Shown piece by piece: positions 1 through 13,371 of a DNA stretch of 64,000 nt (positions within the stretch are counted from its first letter, which is position 1; the number at the start of each line of letters is the position of its first letter). Both the position numbers and the translations under genes were made by a program. The stretch is from Aspergillus flavus (Eukaryota; Ascomycota; Eurotiomycetes; Eurotiales; Aspergillaceae): NCBI RefSeq assembly GCF_009017415.1, contig NC_092408.1, forward strand, positions 1,984,001-2,048,000. Direction: 5' to 3'. The notes under the pieces are model-generated. The model saw only the letters and a program-made list of their open reading frames with translations. It did no database searches and was not told the origin of the DNA.

Positions 1-3000
1 GGGTGGCGGCGGTGTGCCACGCGATACACTGGCGCTATTCGGATCTTTCTTGTTGACCCATTTCTTCAACTCCTTATCATAATAGAAAGAGTTTTCCTCG
101 CCAAGTTTGGCACGGATAGGTCCCCCTGAGTTGTTGTTGTTGTCGTTCTCCTTCTTTGCTCCTCCAAACCAACCACCAAACCATGATTTCTTCGCTGCAG
201 GAGGTCTCTTGGCTGTGCACGGCAAGATCAGTAACATGTCCAAGGATGAACATCAGAGGAAAGAACTTACCATCAGCTTCTGCAGCTTTTCTGAAGGCCT
301 CATCGGCTTCGCGGTCTTTGCGTGCCTTTTCGGCCTTCTGAATAGCGGCTGCACGCGCCGCAAGGTCATCATCATCATCATCGTCCATGAAGGACTTCTT
401 CTTTTTTAGTACATCTTGATGGGTGGGCTCTTCCGTGGTATCCAATGCAGGAGCTGCGCTAATTTCGACAGAAGGCGGTTCATAGCCACCACCGGCACCG
501 GGCGGAACGTAGCCGGCCATGCTGGATGCAGGCACTGTCGCCGAACTTTGATCCAGAGGTTCGCCAAAGGACTCATTAGCAGGGGGTTGATAGGGTGAAA
601 TATTCACAGGAGATCCTTGCATTGGGGCAGGTTCGACGGGGTAGGGCTGAGGGGCTGAATCTTCCACAACAGGCGCCAGAGGCATATACGATGCTTGAGG
701 GGGAGTAGATTGATAGCCAGCGGCAGATGGAGACCCGTAAAGTGGGCCACCTTGATACATACTACTTTCAACAGGTGTCGATGGTTCTTGGGAGCCTCGT
801 CGTTGCCCAAACGGGAACCCGAACGACGATGATCTCTGAGAATCAAGGGATGATCTTCCCCGATATTGTTCAGGGGAAGAGTTGGGGACGTATTGGTTGC
901 CAGGTTGATACCGCGAAGGACCACTGCCTGGAACTGACTGGGCTGCGGGCAAAGAGTAGGGCCCAAAGTCCGACACTGATGGCGATCGACTGACGGTTGG
1001 AGTGCCGGAAAACTTAGCAAATGGCCCAATATCTCCGTCTCCAGCTTTCCCGGAACCCGTCGAGGCGGCGTCGCTATCTTCACCAGCAACGAAACTGTTG
1101 AACTTGGCCCACATTGAGCCAGAAACCTTCTCCATGCTTGGTCTAGAGATCCAGGAAGACCCACTGTCACTGGTCGTTTGTCTCAAGCGCGCTGAGAGCT
1201 CGTCCACTCCGAAAAGCAGGTGTTGGTTGTGATAGCCGGATGGCTTTGTAGTTGCGTTTAGAGCTGCTGTAATGGCATCGACGTACTGCAAAGCCTCCGA
1301 TTTGCGACCATGCTCTGCAAGAGAGCAAGCATGGATGAGCTTGAATGCCAACAGATGTGGTAACGTAGACGTAGGAGAGCCCGCCAAGACTGAAACCGCG
1401 TATTCATATGCTTCAGTGAGCAAGATTGCATCGTCATCCTGCAACACGTTCAAGGGTAAATGCTGGTGGTCGGCTCCCAGTAGAACTATACTCGTTTGTG
1501 GGTCATCCGCACCGCCAAATACCGCGGCTCGTGAAAACATAAAACAAATATGAGCAGCTTCCGTCCGACCGTATGATAACAGCAGCCGACCAAGGGCCAA
1601 CAGGGCCTTGTGGTCTTCGGGACTGCGGTTGCTTAAAACTAGTCCCAACGTATCCCTCCAGCTATCCAGACCTTCAAGGGCATTTTTAGACGGCCCTTGT
1701 CCGCCAACCTTACTGACCATCTGGAAGCCCGCTCTTGCCGACGGAGGAACAAGCTCATCAACGCTTTCATCAACATTCCCAGCGAAGATTTCATAGAGCG
1801 CTGCGAGTGACTCCGAGTTACCAGTCGTAGATTTGACTTCACGTCTGACAAATTCTTGAACGACCTGCTTCCAGACAGACCTATCGAGGGTTGAGGCTAT
1901 TATCATAGCATGACCCCAGAGACGATTGTCCACGGCATCCCAAACAGCTTTCTCCCGGTTGCCCACGAGAAGGCTGTTGCGAATGCTCTCTAGTGACTGA
2001 CTGTCAGTAGCATCTGATTGGGAAGGGGCATTCAGTGGCGGCAGAGCATTGAAGGCTGGGAGGTTGACTCCGGAAGTCGACTCAGGCTCTGAATTTTGCA
2101 GGTGAGGAAATATAATGTAGCGTAAAGACTTCTCTACCTCAGCTGACCCTTCCAAGACACCATCGTGTTCTACCAACGCACGAACAATCTTCCACAGTAA
2201 TATCTTCTCATCATGCCGTTTCGAAGACTCAGGATGTAATTGAGCTGCTTCAGAGATGCCCTCATTTTCAAAGGCCGCAATTTTACTCGAAAGCCAGGCA
2301 ACTAGGTCCTTCTTTTTGGACTTGTTCTTGAGTGGGCCTGGGTGCTGCACAATACCTTCAGTGATAGGCACCCAATCGTTGGCTGAAAATATCTTCACTT
2401 CTCCTGGGGTAGACTTGATTTTTGGCGCGGCTTGACCAGCAGCATATCGAGGTACATGCTTAGGGAAACAGGACGTTATAGAGCCACCGAATCCAAACTT
2501 GACAATTGGGGCGCCCTTCCATCGCTCAAGCGGGTCCAGTTCCTGTCCATCATTCGGTGGGATGAACTCAAGTGGCTGTGATGGGACACGGTTATGGATA
2601 GAAATCTGAGACGGTGCGTAGGGGTTGGCGGACTTCGTTGGGGAAGCAGGAGCATGAACCGAAGCAGGCCGCTGTAAAGAATCCGAAGGGACAGATAATC
2701 CTGGAGCCGACGCCTGTTGGCTAGGAGATTGAGTTTGTGACCTGCGAGGCGGAACAAATTGAGCGTCACCAGTAGGAGGCACAACTGCCGGCGGAGGACT
2801 AGCCATAGGGGCAACGCGCTTTGAAAATTCGTTTATATACGCTGGAGGAGCATATGGATTTCTCGGAGGTGAGGTGGGCTGAATGGCTGCCGACACGTTT
2901 TCAGGGACGGCCGTCACAGCAGCCGAACCTGCAGCTCCAACGGGAGCTGTGATAGAATTAGAAACATCCTGCTGATTCGGACGCGGCTGCATACCGTTGG

Positions 3001-5227
3001 GAGCATAGCTAGATGCTGATTCTGGGGCGGATCGAATAGCAAGGCCCTCTGGCGGTTGGTATGAGACTTTTTCGTGATGAGCTAACGGACTTGAGGTTCG
3101 TGGTTGGAACGGCAAAACAGCCCCTTGACTAGAGACGCTAGATGGCTGAGAAGCATACCGGGTGCGAGGTGGTGCAGGAGCAGCGGATTGAGGTGGTGCA
3201 GGAGAATATCTGGGTGCCGATGGAGGTTTGGTTCCAGGTTGTAAAGTAGGTGGTTTGGGCGAGTATCGTGACGCTGCGCTAGGCGCTGCCGGGGCACCTG
3301 GAGCACCGGGACCCAATAGATTTGCATACGGATCTAAGCGTTCTGGCTGTTGCAACTGAGTTTGAGACCCGACACTACCACTATCCTGCGGAGGAGGAGA
3401 GAGACTAGCGTATGGGTTCGCCGGGGGCGGCGGCGGCGGCTGGGAGTGAGACGGTGGAGACGTCACTATATTAGCAGTAGGCGTATAGCGTCCCGAGCTC
3501 GCGGGCCGGGATCTTGGCCGAGGGGGTGGCAAAGGTAGTTCTTCATAGAAGTTCTTAGGTGTCGTGACAGCTGGAACTGTCGATGGTGCCGGAGGTGGAG
3601 TAGGGACCCCTGGCGCATTGGTAGGAGGCACTGGGATGCTGCTACTCCGAGGTGGTGGTGGCATGCTACCAGGCTGCGCGACGACCGGTTTGTGGGTGAC
3701 TACGGGCTTGCGAGGACGAGTGAGATCATCTGGCAGGTCGTAGGGTGACTTGTAGCCTTCTTTAGAGCGTTCTGCGAAGCTCTCCGCTCTCTTTGTGGTA
3801 GGCCGCGGTTGGGCCGGGGGCGCAAAATAGTCTTGCATTGGAGCGGCACTTGATTGAGGAGCAATGCCTGGTATCCCCTGTAGTAAATCGGATGTGGATG
3901 GCTGATGTGGCGTGTAGCTAGTGGGTTGTGCCTGAGGTCGTGCTGAGCTCTGCGGAGTACCGAAAGGACTGCTAAGGGTTGCTTGGGTCGTTTCGTGAAC
4001 ACTCCCATTCGGGTTCTGAGGAAGTGACTCCTGACCATTGTTCGGGCCCTTGCCGATCTCATCTTCCAGGAGCAAATCGTCATCGTCATCAAGCGCTGCT
4101 TGCCACCTAGCAGCTAAGTCATCTTCTGTGCTCTTCTCAGGCTGGTCATCAGATAGTTCTGCCTGCCACTTTGCAGCCAAATCATCGTCAGAAAGATCTT
4201 CCTTGACTTGGTTCTCTGATGCAGCTGCCGCCAGGATATTGTCAAACTCTTGAGCTGTTGAGGATGCGGGGCTGACCGGGGAGTCGGGGGAAGCGTCAAG
4301 GGAGCCGATGACCTGTGTGGTGCTCTTGCGAGTAATAGGGGGGGATGGTACTCCCTCATTTGGTACAGATCCTTGGACCTCATTGAAGAATGCTCCACCT
4401 TCATCGTCACCGTCATCCTCGAAAATTTTATCAATCTGACTCTCTTCCTTCATAGAAGGCTGGACTGGCGACTCAACAGTATTATCTAGCAACGGGACAC
4501 CCTCCTCATATCTCGATTCTGTTTCTGGTGGGATATAAATTGGTTTAGTTTGAGTTTTCAGCTGATTGAAGAAGTCGTCTCCGGCATCACCATTTGTAGG
4601 GCTTCCCCAAAAGTCCTGGTTATCGTCATTCACAAATTCGTTGGTAGTCTGACGGTCACCACTGTCAACCTGTTCATTGAACCAAGAAGCTGCGTCATTA
4701 TCCTCACGACGCTCTGTAGTGTCATGTTCTGCTGGAGAAGGTTCGTCCATCATATAATCAGGCGCTGCGGTATCGTGAGACCCGTTCGCGTCGCTCCCAA
4801 AAGCAGCCCCCAAAGTAGGCGCGCTTTCCTCAGAAGTCTCGATAACATGAGGCTCATCGGAGATTGTTTGAGACAACTCCTGACCATGATCTGGGGCATC
4901 TTCCTGCGCGGAATTTTCTGCAGTGTTCTTTTGGGCATTCTCTTGGTTCAAGACTTGCTCAGCGTACACCGGAGTATCTGAGTCCAATACGGCCGGGACG
5001 GCTGTAGACTGAACGTTAACAGAAGCATCGGTATCCGGGGATGTAGAGCTGCTATGCAAGTCGTTCTCTTGGATAACCGCCTCGGAGGGTTTGAGCTCGG
5101 CGGCAGATTCTGTCATTGAATCTTTCGAGACCTGTGTTAGGTCGTCCGAGACAGGCGCATTTGAGGGCACACCATCCTCCGATCTGAGGGCCGGATGCCA
5201 GGCTGCCGATACCTCATTATGAGCCAT
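1..5227 (-). CDS. sec16: COPII coat assembly protein Sec16 (3' end beyond the left edge)
   Basis: Sec16 scaffolds COPII coat assembly at ER exit sites. Exons are complement(271..5227) and complement(1..212). The intron 213..270 has GTAAGT and CACAG, and reading through it gives a spurious tail. About 1,723 codons are visible and the frame is still open at base 1. Residues 1-430 are acidic with repeated DDLAA(K/R)WQA motifs, and 430-900 are rich in Pro, Ser and Gln. A conserved central segment starts near 905 (VKFGFGGSI). The helical ancestral coatomer element that binds Sec13 lies at about 1075-1345. After the intron comes the conserved C-terminal block (SWFGGWFGG ... [15 protein letters not shown]). 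The start [12 protein letters not shown] is the first ATG of the frame and has the form I associate with Aspergillus Sec16. The gene diverges from neo1 across 1.1 kb. The call is secure from the ACE1 region and C-terminal block. Confidence 0.95.
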
Positions 5228-6333
5228 GTTTGCTGAATATGAGATCTAATTCGGCGGTAAAATGTCAGCTTTTTATAGCTCGCATGACACGTTTTCAAAG
5301 GCGCTCACCCTGAAAGGACCGACGAGGCAAAATGGCAACGGCGTAGAATTATTTAATTAGTAACACATGAAATAAGAAATGTACACAGGTTGCGTTGAAG
5401 GGAATTAATTCATCACAAGAAATTAGAAAAAACAAAGACTCATGGCTGCATATCCAGGAAGAACAACAATCACGACTTTGGGGAATCCAACAGCTGATGG
5501 ATTCCGTGACGGACTTCCGGATTCTCTCTTATGATACTCCAACTAGTTAACTATTATTGACCTATCGGACCCTTGGGACGCGCCCGTCATCCGGGGCGGG
5601 CGATTAATGTTCCCAGGCGGAAGGGCCACCTATTCCGTTTTCAGGGTCACGTGGATGCGTCGCTGTGCAGCAACTGATTGTCATCTTAATTAGTCGTAGT
5701 CCATATAGTGGGTATTGATGCACAATTAACTCTCAAAATAAATGTAAAATTTTATGCACGGTAAGCATTCAGTCGGCCATCATGGAGTACTAGCCACAAT
5801 TACAATCTCCCAGTAATAATTATTATGCCCTTCCGAAAATCAATCGACGCAAGCCAGTGGTCCTATAATCTTAACCATCCAATTACTCTGTAGCCCACTT
5901 ATGACATCGCTGTTTCACAACACACCCCATTTATTGATGCGCCACAATTAGTACACGTCTCCTGCGACCATCCAATCATGTGATTGGACACCTCTCACTA
6001 CTGCCCTTCCTGACTAAGGTATTAACATCTCCATACTCTAGGCCACCATCACTCGAGATTACGAACGCCCTTGCTCTTGACAATAACAGACACAAATATA
6101 ACTCCCGGTACGGAGTACCTCTCCATTCATTTTTGCGCCCACTCTGATAACCACACCGCCGACATTTTGCGCAACCAAACCCCCGAATATTCCTTACCGC
6201 ATCAACAATGGTCCTGCTGAAAAGTCTTGGATGCAACTCGACGTGACATGATATCATTTGCTAGTGCAGGAGCTTGAGGACTGCTCCCCTGGATGTGGGG
6301 ACTTACACCGCATTTGTCTGTGATCTGTTCATC
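5228..6333. promoter_or_regulatory. Divergent intergenic region sec16 / neo1
   Basis: This 1.1 kb spacer separates two divergent start codons, so it should hold both promoters. It is AT-rich in 5340-5460 and 5700-5960. One TACGGAGTA-type motif lies at 6109-6118. I see no convincing coding sequence, RNA gene or transposon remnant. Confidence 0.6.
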
Positions 6334-9300
6334 ATGCCTTCATCATCCGATTACTTAAACCCCAAGGCCCGAGCCAGCATTGCTGATGATTCTGGCTCGG
6401 ACGACGATCTTGACCTGGAGGAGCTCGATCCAACTTCGGCAACAATTCACTCCCCACGTTCAACAGACGAATCAACGAGACCAAGGGACCATGGACCAGG
6501 GATTGCGCTGAGGAATTTGCGCTTGGGCGTAAGAGACCGAGTGTGGGGCCGGAATCAATCCGGGACGTACAGGGGATCGGAGGACATGGATTGTTTGCTC
6601 GAAGATCGAGACGACGACGGCCTGCGAAGGTCCCACGCGAGCTCTCACAATTATACCGATGACAATGCGCCCCTGCTGGAGGAAGGTCGACATGAGTCCG
6701 GTCGCTCGTTTCCGGACAACGAGCGAGTGCTGCACAGGAATCGTCGATTCCGGTTTCCGGGTGCTAACATAGCAAGTTTGTTCTTTGGCTCTTCGGCGTC
6801 AACTGAGAGTGAAACTGTGATTGCGAAGCCTCCCCGCGATGTTTTTGTAGGGCAGGTACAAAGGTCTAAATACCCGCCAAATATCGTTTCGAATGCAAAA
6901 TATACCCCATGGAGTTTCTTGCCCCGTACATTGTACAACGAATTCTCGTTCTTTTTCAACATCTACTTCCTCCTTGTCGCGCTTTCACAGATTATTCCCG
7001 TGCTTCGAATAGGCTATATGTCCTCTTATATCGCGCCATTGGCGTTCGTCGTTTCCATATCTCTAGGAAAAGAAGCTTTGGATGATATCGGTCGACGGCG
7101 AAGGGACGCAGAGGCGAATGCAGAGGAGTTTTCTGTTCTAGCATTCGATAAGCCTCTTGAGAGGCAAACGTTATCTGCGCGTGGCGATGTTAACTCCGAG
7201 ATTGCAAATGCCATCCAAGTTACTAAGAAATCTCGAGACCTGAAAGTTGGCGATGTCTTGAAAATTCGAAAGAACCAACGGCTTCCTGCCGATGTTGTGA
7301 TCCTGAAAAGTGTCTCGAATGATACGGCTCACCAGGACACCGTGACGGAACTATCCTCAGATCTTATACAGGCGGACCAAAGTTTAGGACCGCCTACGGT
7401 GGAGTCTAGCTCGCGTACTGCAGCAGAAACGACAAACACATCGTCGACTAGCGATACGTTCATACGCACAGATCAACTGGACGGTGAAACGGACTGGAAA
7501 CTACGTCTACCATCAGTACTATCGCAAAATCTTCCACTTCTGGACCTCTCCCGGTTGAAAGTTACTGCAAGTGCACCGGATAAAAGCGTAAATGATTTTG
7601 TGGGTACTATTGAGTTAGGGCCTCCTGTCGGATTCTACGACCCCCACGTTGATAAGACAGATGGCGATAATTCGGGGAACGAAGGAGTTCAATCCAAATC
7701 TGCTCCGCTGACAATTGATAACACGGCCTGGGCTAATACTGTCCTTGCATCAAATACGATAACATATGCCGTCATTATCTATACTGGCTCACAGACGCGA
7801 GCGGCACTTTCAACATCCCCATCTCGCTCCAAAGTAGGGCTGTTGGAGTATGAAATTAACAACCTGACCAAAATTCTATGCGTCTTGACCCTCGCCCTGT
7901 CGATTATTCTGGTCGCCTTGGAAGGATTTCAGCCAACGAACGATAAAGAGTGGTATGTTGCGATTATGATCTATCTCATTCTCTTCTCTACGATTATCCC
8001 CATGAGCTTGCGTGTCAACTTGGATATGGCCAAGTCGGTGTACGGTCGTTTCATTGAGCGAGACAAGGATATACCTGGCACCGTTGTAAGAACAAGCACA
8101 ATACCTGAGGATCTCGGTAGAATTGAGTACCTGTTGTCGGACAAGACAGGAACTCTGACCCAGAACGGTATGTTCCTCTCCCTTCTTTGTATAAAACTAT
8201 TGGTCAACTGATTTGGGCAGAAATGGAGTTGAAGAAGATCCATGTTGGAACTGTGTCATATGCAAACGACGCTATGGAGGAGGTGGCCTCGTATGTCAGA
8301 CAAAGCTTTTCTGGTAGCTCATTGACCACTCCTTCAACGCCTTTTGGAACTCAAACAGGACTTGGGGCAGCTCCCCGCACGCGGAGAGAAATAGGTTCGC
8401 GTGTCAGGGATGTGATCCTCGCTCTTGCTCTGTGCCACAATGTTACGCCGACAACAGATGACGAAGATGGCGTGAAAGTAACAAACTACCAGGCCTCTTC
8501 GCCGGATGAAATTGCCATTGTCAGGTACACCGAGGAGGTTGGGCTCAAACTGGCCTATCGTGACCGTCAGACGATAGTTCTCGAGTCTACGCACACTCGA
8601 AGCGTTGTTGTACGTGCTCGCATACTTGAGATTTTCCCTTTCACTTCCGATAGCAAACGTATGGGCATTATCGTACAATTTGAGACAGATGGTGGGATAT
8701 TAGAATCTCCCAAACAAGGGCCCGAGATCTGGTTTTATCAAAAGGGTGCAGACACGGTTATGACCTCGATCGTTGCAGCAAACGATTGGCTTGATGAGGA
8801 AACTGCCAACATGGCTCGAGAGGGCCTGCGAACTCTGGTTGTGGGAAGGAAACGGCTTTCCTTGCAGCAGTACCAGGAATTCGATGTGAAGTACAAGCAA
8901 GCGTCGCTTGCTCTCCAAGGACGGGATATCGGGATGGCCAAGGTCATCAGCGAGTATCTTGAACGAGACCTGGAACTCCTTGGGGTGACTGGGGTCGAAG
9001 ACCGTTTGCAAAGGGACGTTAAGCCATCACTAGAACTTCTCCGCAACGCTGGAATAAAAATCTGGATGTTGACGGGTGACAAGGTGGAGACAGCACGTTG
9101 TGTGGCTATTTCTGCGAAACTAGTTGCCAGAGGACAGTACATTCATACTGTCGCCAAAGTCAAAGACAAATCGACTGCCCAGGAAGCTCTGGATTTCCTG
9201 CGTAACAAAACTGACTGTTGCCTGCTTATTGATGGCGAATCTCTCGCTCTCATGCTTGGTCAATTCCGGTCAGCGTTCATATCAGTTGCAGTCCTGTTGC

Positions 9301-10190
9301 CCGCTGTTGTTGCGTGTCGATGTTCCCCAACTCAGAAAGCCGAGGTTGCGGACTTGATCCGTCAGCATACCAAAAAGCGAGTCTGCTGCATAGGAGATGG
9401 TGGCAACGATGTGTCCATGATTCAGTCGGCTGATGTGGGAATTGGTATCGTTGGTAAAGAAGGACGCCAGGCTTCCCTTGCAGCAGATTTCAGCATTACG
9501 CAGTTTCACCACCTCACCAAGCTCCTGGTCTGGCACGGACGCAATTCCTACAAGCGGTCTGCCAAGTTAGCACAGTTTATCATGCATCGCGGTCTCATCA
9601 TCAGCGCCTGTCAGACCATGTACAGCATTGCCAGTCACTTTGATCCCAAGGGTCTCTTTATCAACTGGCTTATGGTCGGCTATGCTACCGTTTACACCAA
9701 CGCCCCCGTCTTCTCCCTAGTCTTTGATCGTGACGTTGACGAGCACCTCGCCAATCTCTACCCCGAACTGTACAAAGAACTCAAATCCGGCCGCAGTCTA
9801 AGTTATCGCTCTTTCTTCACCTGGGTCCTGATCTCCGTATACCAGGGGGCCATAATCCAAGGCCTCTCCCAGATCCTCCTAGACACAATCGCAGGACCCC
9901 GGCTCATCAGCGTATCATTCACAGCCCTGGTGATCAACGAACTTCTAATGGTCGCCATCGCCATAACTACCTGGCACCCCGTAATGATCTTCTGTCTCCT
10001 AGGCACAGCCCTCCTGTACGCTGCCAGCGTCCCCTTCCTAGGCGAATACTTCGACTTGCAGTACGTGATCACCGTGGATTGGGTCTGGCGTGTTGTCGCC
10101 GTGGTCGCCGTGGCCATCATCCCCGTCTGGGCTGGAAAGTTGATTCAACGATCCTGGCATCCTCCGAGTTATCGGAAAGTGAGGGGCTAG
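6334..10190 (+). CDS. neo1: P4-type phospholipid flippase, Neo1 class
   Basis: This is a P4-ATPase that moves aminophospholipids to the cytosolic leaflet of Golgi and endosomal membranes. Exons are 6334..8167 and 8221..10190, giving 1,267 aa. The intron 8168..8220 falls just after the phosphorylation motif and restores the sequence DKTGTLTQNEMELKK. Visible motifs are DGET of the actuator domain (near 383), the phosphorylated Asp of DKTGT (603), KGAD in the nucleotide-binding domain, TGDKVETA (near 895) and GDGGNDVSM (near 1003), followed by the C-terminal membrane helices. The N-terminus (1-120) is acidic and Ser-rich. The actuator loop carries a Ser/Thr-rich insert before DGET. The order of motifs and the protein length fit the Neo1/ATP9 branch, which works without a Cdc50 subunit; that last point is family knowledge. 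The ATG at 6334 is the first in frame. Confidence 0.94.
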
Positions 10191-11184
10191 CTTAATCATA
10201 TTATCCTCTTACTTGCCTTCCTGACTTGATTCTGTTTCCTACTAACCTCTACCACCACCACCCTATCTTTCTCGCATGTGATAAGAATATTCCATCGGTT
10301 GAAATGTGTTTTGAGCGGGCGCTTTTCATTTGTGATATCTATTGTATGCCTGTAATAAGCATTTCTTTTGATATTGCCGCTGAGGCACTGTCATGGTTGA
10401 TATATAGCATTTTAGAATTTCACTGGTTTACTTGTGCCTACTTTTCTCAGGAATCTGCAGGGCCTTGCCTTCATGGTTAATCGTATAACAGAAAGCAACC
10501 TCGGTCTCGTGCGTTCAAACGATGCACCATTCTTTTCCGTATGAAAAGGCCGAGCTACTAGATAATGATATGAGGACTTTCAAGTAAGGTATATATTGTG
10601 TTAAGAATGACTTCTTTTTCTTAGCAGACGAGATCGCCGATTGCTAAGACTTACTCCCCGCGGTAACATGTCTATATCGTGGCATTAAATCGAGTTCATA
10701 GAACTAGTCTATATAATCTAGCAAGCACCGAGCCCTTGAGGGGAGTTGAAATACGGCCACAGTATAAAGGCAGAGTCCTGGAACACTTACTAATGGTGTC
10801 TGAAAATATCTAAATACTACACTTTTAGACTACGTAAGGTATAGTGAGCACTTACCCTAAACGCCACCTTATAATTAAAAGTCTCGGGTTACCGTTTTAA
10901 TATTGTTATTTTGAAATAATATTGTCACCAGAAAGGGTCCAAGGTACTTTGATGCTTCATTTGAGAGAAGGGTTGTTTTACTACATATATTAATAACCAA
11001 GAGGTCAATGCCTGCTGCGGATAGTAACTCCCCAGACATGCAAAACATAACATGATGCATACAGATCATAACACAGCATTGCTCATCACCTTTGCTTCTG
11101 AATCGTTGAAGAAGAGAGATATCCCCGGTGGCGTATACCACAGCCCCAGGCAGATTAAGATAAAGAACAGGTCTCCTGTCGAGA
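10191..11184. other. Convergent intergenic region neo1 / sugar porter
   Basis: The 3' ends of two convergent genes flank this AT-rich kilobase. It contains short open frames with no recognisable protein. I see no RNA gene and no repeat beyond short A/T runs. Confidence 0.5.
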
Positions 11185-12899
11185 CTAGGGGCTGAACACT
11201 TTCTTGAACCGGAAATGGGAGAGATCCCGGATGATCTGCGCAGTGCTCTTCATGTTCTCCTTGACGATATATGACGTGGGCTTGGAGAACAGCTCGTCGA
11301 TCTCTTCCAGAGACTTGTTCTTCGTTTCTGGCATGAAGATGACCTGGTAGACCCAGCCGATTGCGGCGATGCCACCGTAGAAGCCCAATGTGAGACCGAT
11401 ACGGGTCATAGATTTCATCATAGCGGTGAAGTTGTATGTGACGATGAACGAGCATAGGAAAAGGTTGGCGTCGGCAGTAGTCATACCATAACTACGAAGG
11501 TAGGTGGGGAACACCTCGGATGGGATAACCCAGGTCAGACAAGCGTATGAGCCAAAGAAACCCATGTAGAGAATGATGCCGGTGAGGTAGACGCCCTGGG
11601 CGGCCACTGGGTTTCGTTCGGGATTGATTTGATAACCCACGCCAACCAAAACAAGACCAATAAAGAAACACGGCAGCATGGTATTGGCCCAGTAACGCCG
11701 ACCGAATTTCTCCATGTACATGACCGCCGGGATTGTGCCGATCAGCAAAGAACCACCACCCACAAGCGACATGAAGACACTGTTGCGCTTGTCGAACCCG
11801 ATATTTTCCATAAGAGTACCCATGTAGTACATTACGGCGTTGACACCCGTTAGCTGGCCGAGGACAATCATGATGTTGGCGTAGACCATGGCGCGGCGAG
11901 CACGTGGATTGGTAAAGAAGTCCATCCAGGCGTACTTCTTGGTGTGCTGCTGCTCCTCGTTTTCCGACTCCACCGACTGGCGCATACCTAAGAACTCACT
12001 CTTGGCATCGATATCCTCGAAGCCACGGATCTTTTTCCAAACACCATATGCTTCCACCGGCTTGTTCTTGTGCATCAAGAAACGAGGACTTTCAGGCAGG
12101 AAAAGCATTCCGACAAGAAGGATGGTTGAGAAGACCAGGGATGAGCCAAGAATATAGCGCCAGTTGCCCTTGACATCCAGGAAGATGGCCGCAACCGCAT
12201 AGCCAAGGACCTCGCCCAGAGCAATGTTTAGCTGATACAGCGAGACCAGGTTACCACGAATCCGTGATGGGACTGTAACTGTAAGCGGATGGAACCAGAC
12301 TGCAACGGGACAAGGCATAATTTTGGTTACATACCACATTCAGCAACATAAACCGGAACGGTACCACCCTCCAAACCAACACCCATACCTAGAATGAAAC
12401 GGCCCGCAAACATCATGCCAAAGTTGACCGCGCCGGCCTCCAAAGCAGCACCAATGGTGTAGAGGATGCACGATACGATAATAGCCATACGACGGCCCAA
12501 GTACTCGTTGGCCGGAGAAAGAATTAGCGCACCACCCACGGCACCCAGCGGCATACCGGCATTAACCAAGCTGGCGCGCGAGTCAGACAAGTGCAGGTCA
12601 TCGGGCATGTAGAGGTTGGCACCACTGATCAAGGACTGGTCCAGGCCGGAGAGCAAACCTCCCAGGGAGGCAAATGCGACTAGGATATAAGTAAAGTAGG
12701 CCGGGTTGGGCAGCGCGAGCTCGAAGCGCGACTTCTTCAATTCACCCAGTTGATTCTCTAGCTGTTGGAGTTCCATATCCATGGCAGCCTCGTCAAAGGC
12801 GGCGGTGCCCTTGGAGTCTTGGAGGATATCATCCATCTCCACGGCGGTAGCATCCTTGTGGTCATCATGGGAGGCCTCAACATCCTTTAAGGACCCCAT
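11185..12899 (-). CDS. MFS sugar/polyol transporter (sugar porter family)
   Basis: This is a plasma-membrane H+ symporter or facilitator of the sugar porter family. Exons are complement(12335..12899, 11185..12272), 550 aa. The intron 12273..12334 restores YVAECVPSRIRGN. Sugar porter signatures are all present: a GRR loop (YLGRRMA), the GRF-GxGVG segment, PESPRFL after helix 6, QLTGVNAVMYY in helix 7, FGRRYW, and PETKNKSLEEID after helix 12. A cytosolic N-terminus of about 65 residues precedes helix 1. The ATG at 12899 gives MGSLKDVEASHDD; an in-frame extension upstream is unlikely. Substrate cannot be read from the sequence; hexose, pentose, polyol or quinate are all possible. Regulation is probably by carbon source (inference), and the long upstream region fits that. 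Confidence 0.88.
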
Positions 12900-13197
12900 G
12901 ATGGAGGTTGATGAATATCGTTGGAAATACTCAGGGAGGGGTATAAACTTATAATACAAGGGAGGTATTTATGGTATAATCAACCGATGGATCAACAAGA
13001 GTCCCTCGAGTTCTAGAGGAGACGGAAAAGAATCATTTAGCAACTACGAAAGAAGAGAAGAAAGGAAAGGAAAAGGAAAAGTGAGAAGAAAGTCGGGCAG
13101 CGGAGACAGCACGGGACTTATAAGGCCATTGTCAGGCACGTCACCCCATTTCAAGAACTCTCCAGGCTCTTGTCGTACCGGGATGGCACCTGACTGT

Positions 13198-13224
13198 GGG
13201 GGGGGGGGGGGGGGGGGGGGGGGG
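13198..13224 (+). repeat. Poly(G) homopolymer, 27 nt
   Basis: Twenty-seven consecutive G residues lie about 300 bp upstream of the transporter ATG (C on its coding strand). The length as written may not be exact, because homopolymers this long are often miscounted. Confidence 0.95.
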
Positions 13225-13353
13225 AACAGTAGTAGAAGAATCCACAGAATCAATTCAAAACTTTGGGGTAGATAACTCGATTACTGGATGACTCGATTAC
13301 GAGATTGGTAGCCAACGAGACAGTGGAGACGTCATGGTCTCGAGTTAAAAAAG

Positions 13354-13371
13354 AAAAAAAAAAAAAAAAAA
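13354..13371 (+). repeat. Poly(A) homopolymer, 18 nt
   Basis: Eighteen consecutive A residues preceded by a short purine stretch, in the transporter upstream region. It appears as a poly(T) element on the transporter's coding strand. Confidence 0.9.

Noticed and set aside
3700..4434. Antisense and alternate-frame open frames within sec16 and other large genes
   Set aside because: They are shadows of the biased codon content of the real gene and have no domain support.
10501..10530. Possible tRNA B-box-like sequence (GCGTTCAAACGATGC)
   Set aside because: It departs from the GGTTCRANNCC consensus and no A box or cloverleaf can be drawn around it.
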